Part shown: positions 1 to 8,265 of the stretch, piece by piece | Layout of the letters: each line of letters starts with the position of its first letter | Numbering within the stretch: position 1 is the stretch's first letter | Assembly: GCF_004348325.1 (NCBI RefSeq) | Contig: NZ_SMKF01000009.1 | Span: forward strand, 1-64,000 | Source: Micromonospora sp. KC213 | GTDB lineage: Bacteria > Actinomycetota > Actinomycetes > Mycobacteriales > Micromonosporaceae | Direction of reading: 5' to 3' | Length of the DNA stretch: 64,000 bases | Position numbers and translations under genes: made by a program | The notes under the pieces: generated by a model | Databases searched by the model: none | What the model was told of the DNA's origin: nothing | What the model saw: only the letters and a program-made list of their open reading frames with translations

Positions 1-80
1 CCCCACGCCTGCTGCGAAGGCTAGTTCCCCCGACGCCCGCCGTCACCGGCGATCGGTACGGCCGCCGGTGGCGGTGCGGG

Positions 81-869
81 TCAGCCCGGACGGCGGGCGG
101 TCATCGCGATGGCGTCCCACTCCCGCGCCCGGACCACCCGGGGACGCAGCCCCAGCGTGCGCAACTCGCCGTCCAGCGCGTCCACCTGGCTCTCCCCCAC
201 CTCGACCACCAACCGCCCGCCGGGGGCCAGCCAGTCCACCGCCCCGGCCGCCACCCGGCGCAGCACGGCCAGGCCGTCCGCCCCGCCGTCGAGGGCCACC
301 AGCGCCTCGTACCGCCGTGCCTCGGCCGGCATCAGCGCCACCGCCTCCGTCGGCACGTACGGGGCGTTCGCCACCACCAGATCCAGCCGGCCCCGCCAGG
401 CGGCTGGCAGCGGGTCGTACAAATCGCCGCGCAGTACCTCGACGGGCCGGCCGGCGAGGTTACGGCGGGCACAGGCCACGGCCGCCGGGTCCAGGTCCAC
501 GGCGGCGAGCCAGCGCGGAGCCAGCCGCGCGGCCAGCGCCAGGGTCGTCGCACCCGACCCGCAGCACAGGTCGACCACCGCCGGGGCGGGTCCGGCCAAC
601 GCCGCCGCGGCCGTCACCAGCAGGGCGGTACGCGCGCGGGGCACGAAGACGCCGGGCGCGACGGCGACCCGCAGCCCACAGAACTCGGCCCAGCCGAGCA
701 GGTACTCCAGCGGCTCACCGGCGATCCGCCGGTCGACCAGGGTGGTCAACGCGGCCGGGGTGTCGACGGCGGCGATCAGCAGATCCGCCTCGTCCTCGGC
801 ATAGACGCAGCCGGCCGCGCGCAGCCGCGCGACGAGGGCGGGACGGTCGGGGTGGTACGACGATGCCAT
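81..869 (-). CDS. putative protein N5-glutamine methyltransferase (HemK/PrmC-like)
   Basis: A 262-residue class I SAM-dependent methyltransferase of the HemK/PrmC type. The SAM-binding motif VVDLCCGSGATTLALA lies near residue 100 and the catalytic-loop motif VVANAPYVP lies further on. The usual loop is NPPY, and here the first Pro is Ala, as in a side branch annotated as putative protein N5-glutamine methyltransferases. By family it would methylate the Gln of a GGQ motif in a release factor or a related protein. The true prmC usually sits by prfA, which is not here, so this is probably a paralogue. It reads away from the cystathionine lyase-like gene upstream, with 135 bases between them. The substrate is unproven. 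Confidence 0.75.
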   Translation of the reverse strand: MASSYHPDRPALVARLRAAGCVYAEDEADLLIAAVDTPAALTTLVDRRIAGEPLEYLLGWAEFCGLRVAVAPGVFVPRARTALLVTAAAALAGPAPAVVDLCCGSGATTLALAARLAPRWLAAVDLDPAAVACARRNLAGRPVEVLRGDLYDPLPAAWRGRLDLVVANAPYVPTEAVALMPAEARRYEALVALDGGADGLAVLRRVAAGAVDWLAPGGRLVVEVGESQVDALDGELRTLGLRPRVVRAREWDAIAMTARRPG

Positions 870-1004
870 GGGATACCTTCCGGGAACGCTCGGCGGCGCT
901 CCCGCCGTCGCTACCGTGGCGACAGCGACGCGGAGAGGAGCGCCGGCCCTGCTGGCTGCGGGATCGGTCTCACCTCCTCCGGTCGGGGCCCGTTCGGGCC
1001 GGCC

Positions 1005-2138
1005 TCACCATAGCGGACCGGCCGGCCCCGCGGCGTCCAGCGCGGCGGCCACGTCGGCCACCAGGTCGGCCGTGTCCTCCACCCCACAGGAGAGCCGGAC
1101 GAAGCCCGGTGCCGTGTCGTCACCCCACTGTGCCCGCCGGTCCACGGTGGTGTGCAGACCGCCGAACGAGGTGGCAGCGGCGACCAGCCGGGACGCCTCG
1201 ACGAACCGGGCGACCCGAGCGGCGTCGCCCAGGTCGAAGGAGAGCACCCCGGGCATCCGCCGCATCTGCGCCGACGCCACCCGGTACGCCCGGTCCGCCG
1301 GCCACCCCGGCCAGCGCAGCCCGGTCACGTCGGCCCGCCCGGCGAGCAACTCCGCGACGGCCGCCGCGTTCGCCGACTGGCGGGCCAGCCGCAGGTCCAG
1401 CGTGGCCAGCGACCGGTGCGCCAACCAGGCGTCGAACGCGCCGGGCACCGCGCCGGTGGTGGTACGCCAGGCGGTCAGCGTCTCCAGCAACTCGGTCGAG
1501 CGGGCCGCGACGTAGCCCAGCAGCAGGTCGGAGTGGCCGGTCAACGCCTTGGTGCCGGAGGCGACGACGAGGTCGGCGCCGAGGCCCAGCGGGCGCTGAC
1601 CGAGCGGGGTGGCGGTGGTGTTGTCCACCACCACCAGCGTGCCGGCGGCGTGCGCCGCGGCGGCGAGCGCGGCCACGTCGGCCACGTCCAGGCCGGGGTT
1701 GGCGGGAGTCTCGAGCAGCAGCAGCCGGACCCCGTCGAACGGCGGGTACGGCCCGGCGGTCGGCACCAACCCGACGTGGACCCCGATCGCCGCCAGCGTG
1801 GCGGTGGCGAAGGCGCGGACCGGGAAATAACCGTCGGCGGGGAGCAGCACCCGGTCGCCGGGGCGCAGCAGCGCCAGCAGCAGCCCGGTGACAGCCGCCT
1901 GCCCGCTGGCGAAGACCCGGCACTCGCCGCCCTCCAGCTCACCGATGGCCGCCTCCAGCAGCCGGCGGGTGGGATTGTCCGGCCGGCCGTAGCCGTTCGG
2001 GCCGGCGGCGGGCCCCTGCCACGGGTCGAGGTGGTACGGGGCCGCGAAGACCGGCCCGGGCAGGAACGGGTCACCCGGGGCGGGCTCGGGCAGGCCGGCG
2101 CGCACGCAGCGGGTCCCGTCGTGCCAGTCACCGCTCAC
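1005..2138 (-). CDS. cystathionine gamma-lyase-like PLP enzyme
   Basis: A 377-residue fold-type I enzyme of the Cys/Met metabolism family. The PLP lysine is K197 in SGTKALTGHSD, and the upstream aspartate is in VVDNTTATPLGQ. The C-terminal part carries LSCGVEDTADLVADV, the family's usual SVGIED-type segment. Members split or exchange gamma-substituted homoserine or cysteine derivatives (cystathionine gamma-lyase, gamma-synthase, methionine gamma-lyase), and the sequence alone does not separate them. The length is slightly short for the family. The next gene along the strand is the methyltransferase, and no methionine genes are nearby. The start at 2138 gives a full N-terminal domain. Confidence 0.8.
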   Translation of the reverse strand: MSGDWHDGTRCVRAGLPEPAPGDPFLPGPVFAAPYHLDPWQGPAAGPNGYGRPDNPTRRLLEAAIGELEGGECRVFASGQAAVTGLLLALLRPGDRVLLPADGYFPVRAFATATLAAIGVHVGLVPTAGPYPPFDGVRLLLLETPANPGLDVADVAALAAAAHAAGTLVVVDNTTATPLGQRPLGLGADLVVASGTKALTGHSDLLLGYVAARSTELLETLTAWRTTTGAVPGAFDAWLAHRSLATLDLRLARQSANAAAVAELLAGRADVTGLRWPGWPADRAYRVASAQMRRMPGVLSFDLGDAARVARFVEASRLVAAATSFGGLHTTVDRRAQWGDDTAPGFVRLSCGVEDTADLVADVAAALDAAGPAGPLW

Positions 2139-2184
2139 CCGAGATCGGCCTCCGCTTTTCGCACACTGGGCGCGTAGAACCCGT

Positions 2185-3189
2185 TCACTCGTACGACTCG
2201 GGTTTGGCGGTCCGGCTCATCAGGGCGTCCACGGCGAGCCGCGGTTCCATGCCCTCGTGGCAGATCCGCTCGATCTGCTCGGTGATCGGCATCTCCACCC
2301 CGTGCGCCCGCGCCAGATCGCGGATCGACAGGCAGCTCTTGACACCCTCGGCGGTCTGCCGGGTCGCCGCCTGCGCCTGTTCCAGGCTCTCCCCCCGCCC
2401 CAGGTGCTCGCCGAAGGTGCGGTTGCGGGCCAGCGGCGACGAGCAGGAGGCGACCAGGTCACCCATGCCGGCCAGCCCGGCGAAGGTGATCGGGTCGGCG
2501 CCCAGCGCCACGCCGAGCCGGGCGGTCTCGGCAAGCCCACGGGTCATCAGCATGGCGCGGGTGTTGTCGCCGAAACCCATCGCCGTGGCGATGCCGTACG
2601 CCAGGGCGATCACGTTCTTCACCGCGCCGCCCAGCTCGCAGCCGATCACGTCGTCGTTGGTGTACGGCCGGAAGTACGGCGTGCGGATCGACGACTGCAC
2701 CAGCGCGGTGCGGCGGGGGTCGGTGCCGGCGACCACGGTCGCGGCGGGCTGCTCGGCGGCGATCTCGGGCGCCAGGTTGGGACCGGAGACGACCACGACC
2801 CGGTCGCGGGTCACCCGGGCGGTCTCCACGATCACCTCGCTCATCCGCTTGGTGGTGCCCAGCTCGATGCCCTTCATCAGGGAGACCAGGGTCGAGTCGG
2901 GAGCCAGGTGGGGCGCCCAGTCGGCGAGGTTGCCGCGTAGCGTCTGGGACGGCACCGACAGCACCACCAGTTCGGCCCCGGCGATCGCCTTGGCGGCGTC
3001 ACCGGTCGCGGTGACCCGGTCGGGCAGTCGCATGTCGGAGAGGTAGTCCGGGTTGCGCCGCCGGGTACGGATCGCCTCGGCGACCGACTCCCGGCGCGCC
3101 CAGATCGTCACGTCCCGGCCGGCGTCGGCCAGAATCTTGGCGAAGGCGGTTCCCCAGGAACCCGCCCCCAGCACCGCCACGTGGCTCAC
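2185..3189 (-). CDS. gpsA: glycerol-3-phosphate dehydrogenase [NAD(P)+]
   Basis: A 334-residue cytoplasmic enzyme that reduces dihydroxyacetone phosphate to sn-glycerol-3-phosphate, the phospholipid backbone. The Rossmann motif [10 protein letters not shown] begins at residue 8, and conserved family segments [16 protein letters not shown] and [14 protein letters not shown]-like ([16 protein letters not shown]) are present. The GTG start at 3189 overlaps the stop of a 25-codon micro-ORF, which itself overlaps the acyltransferase stop upstream. This suggests one coupled transcript with plsC, which acts later in the same lipid pathway. The gpsA/cofC/ppk neighbourhood matches that of mycobacteria. 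Confidence 0.95.
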   Translation of the reverse strand: MSHVAVLGAGSWGTAFAKILADAGRDVTIWARRESVAEAIRTRRRNPDYLSDMRLPDRVTATGDAAKAIAGAELVVLSVPSQTLRGNLADWAPHLAPDSTLVSLMKGIELGTTKRMSEVIVETARVTRDRVVVVSGPNLAPEIAAEQPAATVVAGTDPRRTALVQSSIRTPYFRPYTNDDVIGCELGGAVKNVIALAYGIATAMGFGDNTRAMLMTRGLAETARLGVALGADPITFAGLAGMGDLVASCSSPLARNRTFGEHLGRGESLEQAQAATRQTAEGVKSCLSIRDLARAHGVEMPITEQIERICHEGMEPRLAVDALMSRTAKPESYE

Positions 3190-3263
3190 GCCGTCGCCCC
3201 CCCGCGGTCGGCGACGGTGTGCGGCGCCACCGCGCGGAGCCGGTCGGTTCGCTCGCGTCTCAT
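3186..3263 (-). CDS. 25-codon coupling micro-ORF between plsC and gpsA
   Basis: The reading frame begins ATG AGA CGC, overlaps the TGA of the acyltransferase gene as ATGA, and ends in a TGA that overlaps the GTG start of gpsA as GTGA. It encodes a basic 25-residue peptide beginning [14 protein letters not shown]. Overlap at both ends fits a translational relay that keeps ribosomes moving from plsC to gpsA across a 70-base gap. No homologue or function is recognised, and the fit could be chance in GC-rich DNA. Confidence 0.35.
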   Translation of the reverse strand: MRRERTDRLRAVAPHTVADRGGATA

Positions 3264-3985
3264 TCGGTCACCTCGGAAGTGCGTGGACGGGCGGGACGGT
3301 CCCACAGGGGCGGCGGGGTGCCGCCCCTGATGTCGGCGAGCATGTCGCGCAGGGTCAGCATGATCTGGTCGGTCATCTCTTCCAGCACGGCCCGGCTCGG
3401 GGCGGCGCCCGCCCATCGGCTCAGGTCCACCGGCGGGCCGGCGACCACGGTCACCGGGGTACGGGGCCGCAGCCCGAGGCGCGCCGACCGGGGGTCGAAG
3501 AGCTTCTCCGGTCCCCACATCGCCAGCGGGATCACCGGCGCTCCCGTGGCCAACGCCAGCCGGGCCGCGCCCGTCTTGCCCTTCATCGGCCACAGCTGCG
3601 GGTGCCGGGTGGTGGTGCCCTCCGGGTAGATCACCACCGCGCCGCCGGCGTCCAGCGCGGCGACCAGCTTGTCCAGCGACCGGACCGCGTCGACGGTGCC
3701 ACGCTCGACCGGGATCTGCCGGCAGCGGTGCAGGATCCGGCCGATCACGGGAAGCCGGAAGAGGCTGGCCTTGCCGAGGTACTGCGGCCAGCGTCCGGCG
3801 TCGTAGATGAAGTGCGCGGCGACCAGCGGGTCGGCGTGCGAGAGGTGGTTGGGCACGATGATGATGCCGCCGTCGCGGCGCAGGTGCTCGGCCCCGCGCC
3901 AGGTGCGCCGGGTCCATCCGAGCATCACGGGTTTGACCAGCACCACGGCGAACCGTCGCCAGAATCCCAGCCTGCGCCGTGTCAC
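3260..3985 (-). CDS. 1-acyl-sn-glycerol-3-phosphate acyltransferase (PlsC family)
   Basis: A 241-residue PlsC-type acyltransferase. The catalytic NHX4D motif is NHLSHADP with H47 and D52, and the phosphate-binding EGT motif appears as PEGTTTRHP near residue 118. By family it adds a second acyl chain to lysophosphatidic acid at the inner membrane face. The stretch near residues 10-24 is moderately hydrophobic and may dip into the membrane. It lies just upstream of gpsA on the same strand and is divergent from cofC. Confidence 0.88.
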   Translation of the reverse strand: MTRRRLGFWRRFAVVLVKPVMLGWTRRTWRGAEHLRRDGGIIIVPNHLSHADPLVAAHFIYDAGRWPQYLGKASLFRLPVIGRILHRCRQIPVERGTVDAVRSLDKLVAALDAGGAVVIYPEGTTTRHPQLWPMKGKTGAARLALATGAPVIPLAMWGPEKLFDPRSARLGLRPRTPVTVVAGPPVDLSRWAGAAPSRAVLEEMTDQIMLTLRDMLADIRGGTPPPLWDRPARPRTSEVTE

Positions 3986-4084
3986 CCTGCCTCCTCGTCG
4001 CCCCGCCCCGCGGCGTGCCCGCAGCGGAAATCATGCCTGCTCGCCCCAGGCCCGGCCAGTGCGGGTACCAGCCGGTGACGCTGG

Positions 4085-4090
4085 CAGGAT
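4085..4090 (+). promoter_or_regulatory. putative -10 of leaderless cofC promoter
   Basis: CAGGAT sits six bases before the GTG start of the guanylyltransferase gene. This spacing would put the transcription start on the start codon. No clear -35 or ribosome binding site is seen. Confidence 0.3.
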
Positions 4091-4096
4091 TGTCGC

Positions 4097-4720
4097 GTGC
4101 AGCCGACCTGGACCCTGGTGGTGCCGGTGAAGCGTCTCACCGCGGCGAAGAGCCGGTTGCGGGGCGCGCTGCCGGTCGTACCCCATGAGGAGCTGGCGCT
4201 GGCCCTGGCGGCCGACACGGTCCGCGCAGCGGTGGCCTGCCCCGCGGTGGCCGAGGTCCTGGTCGTCACCGCCGACGCGGCGGTGGCGGCGGCGGCCGGA
4301 GCCGTGGGGGCGCGGGCGGTGCCGGACCGGCCGGAGGCCGGGCTCAACGCGGCCTTCCGGCACGGTGCGCGGCTCGCCGGCCGCCGCTGGGTGGCCGGCC
4401 TGACCGCGGACCTTCCGGCGCTGCGCCCGGCCGAGCTGGCTGCCGCCCTGCGCGCGGCCGCCACCGGCCCGGCGGTACGCCGTTTCGTGCCCGACGCCCC
4501 GGGTACCGGCACGGTGCTGCTGGCCGCGCCGCCCGGGGTGCCGCTGGATCCCCGGTTCGGGGTCGGTTCGGCGGCGGCGCACCGGGCCAGCGGGGCGCTC
4601 CCGCTCACCGGCGACTGGCCCAGCCTGCGCCGGGACGTGGACACCGCCGCGGACCTGGCCGCCGCCGCCCGGCTCGGCCTCGGGCCGCACAGCGCGGCGT
4701 TGAGCGTGCCGTCGGGCTGA
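4097..4720 (+). CDS. cofC: 2-phospho-L-lactate/phosphoenolpyruvate guanylyltransferase (CofC/FbiD)
   Basis: A 207-residue nucleotidyltransferase of the CofC family in coenzyme F420 synthesis. By family it couples GTP to phosphoenolpyruvate (in actinobacteria) or phospholactate, giving the donor used by FbiA. The N-terminal segment TLVVPVKRLTAAKSRL is the nucleotide-binding start, VLVVTAD and ADLPALRPAEL follow, and the GVGSAAAHRASGA region is near the end. The gene lies next to gpsA and ppk, as fbiD does in Mycobacterium tuberculosis, which supports the call. The GTG start has no clear ribosome binding site. Confidence 0.88.
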   Translation: MQPTWTLVVPVKRLTAAKSRLRGALPVVPHEELALALAADTVRAAVACPAVAEVLVVTADAAVAAAAGAVGARAVPDRPEAGLNAAFRHGARLAGRRWVAGLTADLPALRPAELAAALRAAATGPAVRRFVPDAPGTGTVLLAAPPGVPLDPRFGVGSAAAHRASGALPLTGDWPSLRRDVDTAADLAAAARLGLGPHSAALSVPSG

Positions 4721-4731
4721 CCCCACCGGTG

Positions 4732-4737
4732 TACGGT
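4732..4737 (+). promoter_or_regulatory. putative -10 (TACGGT) of leaderless promoter
   Basis: TACGGT is followed by exactly six bases and then the ATG at 4744. No Shine-Dalgarno sequence precedes that ATG, so the mRNA probably starts at the start codon. Confidence 0.45.
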
Positions 4738-4743
4738 GCTGAC

Positions 4744-4941
4744 ATGCAGGGCACGGTGGCGAGCTTCGACGCGCAGACCCGCACCGGGTTGCTCCTCCTG
4801 GACGACGGCACCGAGCTGGCCTTTCCGGCGCGCGCCTTCGACGCCTCGGGGTTGCGGCTGGTGCGGCTCGGGCAACGGCTGAGGGTGGAGACCGATCCCG
4901 ACGGAGGGGTCGTCCGGGTGACATTCCCGACGATGGCTTGA
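4744..4941 (+). CDS. small OB-fold, cold-shock-like protein
   Basis: A 65-residue protein beginning MQGTVASFDAQTRTG. The pattern G-x-V-x-x-[FY]-D-x-x-T-x-x-G-x-L-L-x-D-[DG] resembles the first strands of a cold-shock domain, and the tail GQRLRVETDPDGGVVRV resembles the last strands. The aromatic RNP1 motif of true Csp proteins is absent, so nucleic-acid binding is uncertain. The ATG at 4744 is preferred over an upstream in-frame start because it sits six bases after a TACGGT -10 element. It lies between cofC and ppk on the same strand. Confidence 0.6.
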   Translation: MQGTVASFDAQTRTGLLLLDDGTELAFPARAFDASGLRLVRLGQRLRVETDPDGGVVRVTFPTMA

Positions 4942-4955
4942 GCCGACCGGGGCAA

Positions 4956-4989
4956 GTTCATTTTGAGTTAACCGTGATCGGGTGATTAT
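4956..4989 (+). promoter_or_regulatory. candidate PHO box and leaderless promoter of ppk
   Basis: Two adjacent 11-base units, GTTCATTTTGA (4956-4966) and GTTAACCGTGA (4967-4977), resemble the 11-base direct repeats (GTTCACC-type) bound by PhoP in Streptomyces. A possible -35 TTGAGT (4963-4968) overlaps them. A -10 GATTAT (4984-4989) lies six bases before the ppk GTG. The region is notably AT-richer than its surroundings. It suggests phosphate-starvation control of ppk from a leaderless transcript. Confidence 0.5.
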
Positions 4990-4995
4990 GAGGCG

Positions 4996-7287
4996 GTGAG
5001 CACCCCTCGCGAGCACCCTGGTTCCTCTGCCGCCGACCCGGCCGCCGCCCGCAACGGCACCCGGCGGCGCGACACCGCCGGGCGGTTCCGCCCGTCCCGT
5101 GACCCCGGCGACACCCCCGACACGACGCCCGGCTCCGCGGGCGCCAGCGCCGGCGGCGCCTCCGCCGGACTGGCCGAGGTACTCGACGCCGACGAGCCGG
5201 TGGTGCCGGACGCCCCCGCCGAGCCGCTGCCCGAGGACCGCTTCCTCAACCGGGAGCTGTCCTGGCTCGACTTCAACGCCCGGGTGCTGACCCTGGCCGA
5301 GGACCGGCGCACCCCACTGCTGGAACGGGCGAAGTTCCTGGCCATCTTCGCCAGCAACCTCGACGAGTTCTACATGGTCCGGGTGGCGGGGTTGAAGCGG
5401 CGTCTCTCCGCCGGCCTGCCGGTCCGTGGCGGGGACCGGCTGCCGCTACGTACCCAGCTGGAGCTGGTCGCCGAGAAGGCCGCCGGGTTGGTGGCCCGGC
5501 ACGCCGCCTGCTTCGTCGAGGACGTGCTGCCCCGGCTGGCCGCCGAGGACATCCGCGTGCTGCGCTGGGCGGACCTGGACGACCCGGAGCGAGAACGGTT
5601 GCGCACCTACTTCCGCGAGCACATCTTCCCGGTACTCACCCCGCTCGCGGTGGACCCGGCGCACCCGTTCCCCTACATCTCCGGCCGCTCGCTGAACCTG
5701 GCGGTGGCGGTCCGCGACCCCGACGGCGGACCGGAACTGTTCGCCCGGGTCAAGGTGCCGAACAACGTGCCGCGCTTCGTCCGGGTCGCCCGGGACCGGC
5801 CCGGCCTGCGGATGCTGCCGGTCGAGGAGTTGATCTCGGTGCACCTGGGCCAGCTCTTCTCCGGCATGCAGGTGGTCGAGTGCCACCTGTTCCGGGTGAC
5901 CCGCAACGCCGAGGTCGAGGTCGACGAGGACCGCGACGAGGATCTGCTCCAGGCGCTGGAACGGGAACTGGCCCGGCGTCGTTTCGGCCCGCCGGTACGC
6001 CTGGAGGTCGCCGCGTCCATCTCCGACCACATGCTGGAGCTGCTCGTCCGCGAGCTGGACATGGACGACCACGACGTGCTCCGGGTGCCCGGGCTGCTCG
6101 ACCTGTCGGCGCTGTGGCAGCTGTACGGCGAGGCGGACCGTCCCGATCTGAAGGATCCGCCGTTCGTGCCGGCCACCCACCCACGGCTGGCCGAGGGAGA
6201 GGTGCCACGCAGCGTCTTCGCCACCCTGCGCGACGGCGACGTGCTGGTGCACCACCCGTACCACTCGTTCGCCACCAGCGTGCAACGCTTCATCGAGCAG
6301 GCCGCCGCCGACCCGAACGTGCTCGCCATCAAGCAGACCCTGTACCGCACCAGCGGCGACTCCCCGATCGTCGACGCCCTGGTCGACGCGGCCGCCGCGG
6401 GCAAGCAGGTGGTGGTGCTGGTGGAGGTGAAGGCCCGCTTCGACGAGGTGGCCAACATCGGCTGGGCGCGCACCCTGGAACGCGCCGGCTGCCACGTCGT
6501 GTACGGCCTGGTCGGCCTCAAGACGCACTGCAAGACGGCGCTGGTGGTACGCCAGGAGGGCAACCAGATCCGCCGGTACTGCCACATCGGCACCGGCAAC
6601 TACCACCCCAAGACCGCCCGGCTCTACGAGGACTTCGGGGTGCTCACCGCCGATCCGGAGATCGGCGCGGACCTCACCGACCTGTTCAACGTGCTGACCG
6701 GGTACAGCCGGCAGACCGCGTACCGGCGGCTGCTGGTGGCGCCGCAGGGCATCCGCCGCGGCCTGGTCGAGCGGATCGAACGGGAGATCACCCACGTCCG
6801 CCTCGGCGTGCCCGGCCTGGTGCAGTTCAAGGTGAACGCGCTGGTCGACGAGGAGGTCACCGACGCGCTGTACCGGGCGTCCCGGGCCGGCGTGCACGTG
6901 GACCTGCTGATCCGGGGCATGTGCACGCTGCGGCCGGGGGTGCCGGGGCTGTCGGAGAACATCCGGGTCCGGTCGATCCTCGGCCGGTTCCTGGAGCACT
7001 CGCGGATCTTCCGGTTCGGCAACAACGGCGACGCCGAGTTCTGGCTGGGCTCGGCCGACCTGATGCACCGCAACCTGGACCGGCGGGTGGAGGCGCTGGT
7101 CCAGGTCAGCGACCCGGTGGCCCGGGCCGAGTTGGACCACGTGCTGACCGCCGCGTTCGGTCCCGAGGTGAACGCCTTCGAACTGGCGGCCGACGGCACC
7201 TGGACCCGGCGGGTCGGCACTCCCGAGGAGCCCCTGGCGGACCTTCAGGAACTGCTGCTGCGCCGCGTGGGCGGCACCGCCGGCTGA
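4996..7287 (+). CDS. ppk: polyphosphate kinase 1
   Basis: A 763-residue PPK1 that reversibly polymerises the gamma-phosphate of ATP into polyphosphate. The first 80 residues are a low-complexity Ala/Pro/Asp-rich extension, and the conserved enzyme begins at [16 protein letters not shown] (residue 83). The four-domain core is complete and includes the phospholipase D-like C-terminal half with [15 protein letters not shown] and [20 protein letters not shown]. The histidine near residue 530 in CHIGTGNYH corresponds to the autophosphorylated residue of the family. Adjacent mutT1-like and hupB genes match the mycobacterial order. The start is GTG directly after the PHO-box-like element. An in-frame start nearer the core cannot be excluded. 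Confidence 0.95.
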   Translation: MSTPREHPGSSAADPAAARNGTRRRDTAGRFRPSRDPGDTPDTTPGSAGASAGGASAGLAEVLDADEPVVPDAPAEPLPEDRFLNRELSWLDFNARVLTLAEDRRTPLLERAKFLAIFASNLDEFYMVRVAGLKRRLSAGLPVRGGDRLPLRTQLELVAEKAAGLVARHAACFVEDVLPRLAAEDIRVLRWADLDDPERERLRTYFREHIFPVLTPLAVDPAHPFPYISGRSLNLAVAVRDPDGGPELFARVKVPNNVPRFVRVARDRPGLRMLPVEELISVHLGQLFSGMQVVECHLFRVTRNAEVEVDEDRDEDLLQALERELARRRFGPPVRLEVAASISDHMLELLVRELDMDDHDVLRVPGLLDLSALWQLYGEADRPDLKDPPFVPATHPRLAEGEVPRSVFATLRDGDVLVHHPYHSFATSVQRFIEQAAADPNVLAIKQTLYRTSGDSPIVDALVDAAAAGKQVVVLVEVKARFDEVANIGWARTLERAGCHVVYGLVGLKTHCKTALVVRQEGNQIRRYCHIGTGNYHPKTARLYEDFGVLTADPEIGADLTDLFNVLTGYSRQTAYRRLLVAPQGIRRGLVERIEREITHVRLGVPGLVQFKVNALVDEEVTDALYRASRAGVHVDLLIRGMCTLRPGVPGLSENIRVRSILGRFLEHSRIFRFGNNGDAEFWLGSADLMHRNLDRRVEALVQVSDPVARAELDHVLTAAFGPEVNAFELAADGTWTRRVGTPEEPLADLQELLLRRVGGTAG

Positions 7288-7312
7288 GCACCACCGCCGA
7301 TGGCGGCGGACG

Positions 7313-7318
7313 TATGGT
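7313..7318 (+). promoter_or_regulatory. putative -10 (TATGGT) of leaderless promoter
   Basis: TATGGT followed by six bases precedes the ATG at 7325. There is no ribosome binding site, which suggests a leaderless transcript separate from ppk. Confidence 0.45.
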
Positions 7319-7324
7319 GTCCGG

Positions 7325-8209
7325 ATGGTGGACGAGGAACCGGGGGGCATCCGGGCGGCGGGCGGAGTGGCCTGGCGGCCGGACGCCGGCGGCGGTGTCG
7401 AGGTCTGCCTGGTGCACCGCCCCCGCTACGGCGACTGGTCGCTGCCGAAGGGCAAGCTGGAGCAGGGCGAGCACCCGTTGCTGGCCGCCGTCCGCGAGGT
7501 GGCCGAGGAAAGCGACGTACGGGCCGTTCCGCAGGTCCGGCTCCCGACGGTCCGCTACCGCAGCGAAGGCCGACCGAAGACGGTCGACTACTGGTCGATG
7601 CGGGCGGTGGGCGCGGGCGGTTTCCAGCCGGGCACCGAGGTCGACGAGGTGCGCTGGCTCGCCGTCGAGGAGGCGGTGCGGCTGGTCAGCTACCCGCACG
7701 ACGCGCAGGTGCTGGCGGCGTTCGCCGCGCTGCCCCCGGTGACCGCGACGATCGTTCTGGTCCGGCACGGACACGCCGGCAAACGGGCCACCTGGTCCGG
7801 CCCGGACGACAGCCGGCCGCTGGACACCGAGGGGTGGGCCCAGGCCGAGGCGTTGGCACCGCTGGTGGCGCTGGTCCGCCCGACCCGGTTGCTGTCGGCG
7901 TCGGTCCGCCGCTGTGTGCAGACCCTCGACCCGGCGGCGGCCCGGCTCGACCTACCGATCGAGGTCTGCGGCGACCTGGACGAGCCCCGTCCGGGCCAGC
8001 AGCGCGAGGAGTGCGCGTTGGCCGCCGCGGGCCGGTTGGTGTCGCTGGCCACCGCCGGCACCCCGGCCGTGGTGTGCAGCCAGGGCAAGGTGATCCCGGG
8101 GGTGCTGGCACGGCTGACCGGCCGCGCCGACGACTTCACCACCGCGAAGGGTGGCGGCTGGTTGCTCGCCTTCGCCGCCGACCGGCTGCTCGGCGCCGAT
8201 CGGCTCTGA
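7325..8209 (+). CDS. Nudix hydrolase fused to a histidine phosphatase (MutT1-like)
   Basis: A 294-residue two-domain protein. The N-terminal Nudix box spans residues 43-65 (GKLEQGE then REVAEESDV), with Asp where the consensus has its last Gly. The C-terminal half is a SixA/phosphoglycerate-mutase-like phosphatase with the motif VLVRHGHAGKR near residue 145. This architecture is that of mycobacterial MutT1, which degrades 8-oxo-dGTP and related nucleotides and can hydrolyse diadenosine polyphosphates. The location directly after ppk is also the mycobacterial one. The gene ends just before a strong two-way hairpin. Confidence 0.88.
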   Translation: MVDEEPGGIRAAGGVAWRPDAGGGVEVCLVHRPRYGDWSLPKGKLEQGEHPLLAAVREVAEESDVRAVPQVRLPTVRYRSEGRPKTVDYWSMRAVGAGGFQPGTEVDEVRWLAVEEAVRLVSYPHDAQVLAAFAALPPVTATIVLVRHGHAGKRATWSGPDDSRPLDTEGWAQAEALAPLVALVRPTRLLSASVRRCVQTLDPAAARLDLPIEVCGDLDEPRPGQQREECALAAAGRLVSLATAGTPAVVCSQGKVIPGVLARLTGRADDFTTAKGGGWLLAFAADRLLGADRL

Positions 8210-8214
8210 CGCGC

Positions 8215-8249
8215 CGAGGGGCACCCACCGTCGCGGTGGGTGCCCCTCG
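8215..8249. terminator. bidirectional hairpin terminator between mutT1-like gene and hupB
   Basis: A perfect 16-bp stem (8215-8230 with 8234-8249) closes a 3-base TCG loop between two convergent genes. There is no long T-tract on either side, which is common for high-GC terminators. Confidence 0.8.
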
Positions 8250-8265
8250 CGTCGTACGCGATGGT

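Noticed and set aside
1-80. Gene at the left edge
   Set aside because: No coding pattern or start is visible in these 80 bases after the methyltransferase stop.
5446-7350. Long open frame on the strand opposite ppk
   Set aside because: It is a GC-rich antisense shadow: low complexity rich in His, Gln, Gly and Val, no domain, and it lies fully within a well-supported gene. The same applies to long frames opposite gatB, the mannosidase and the NTPase gene.
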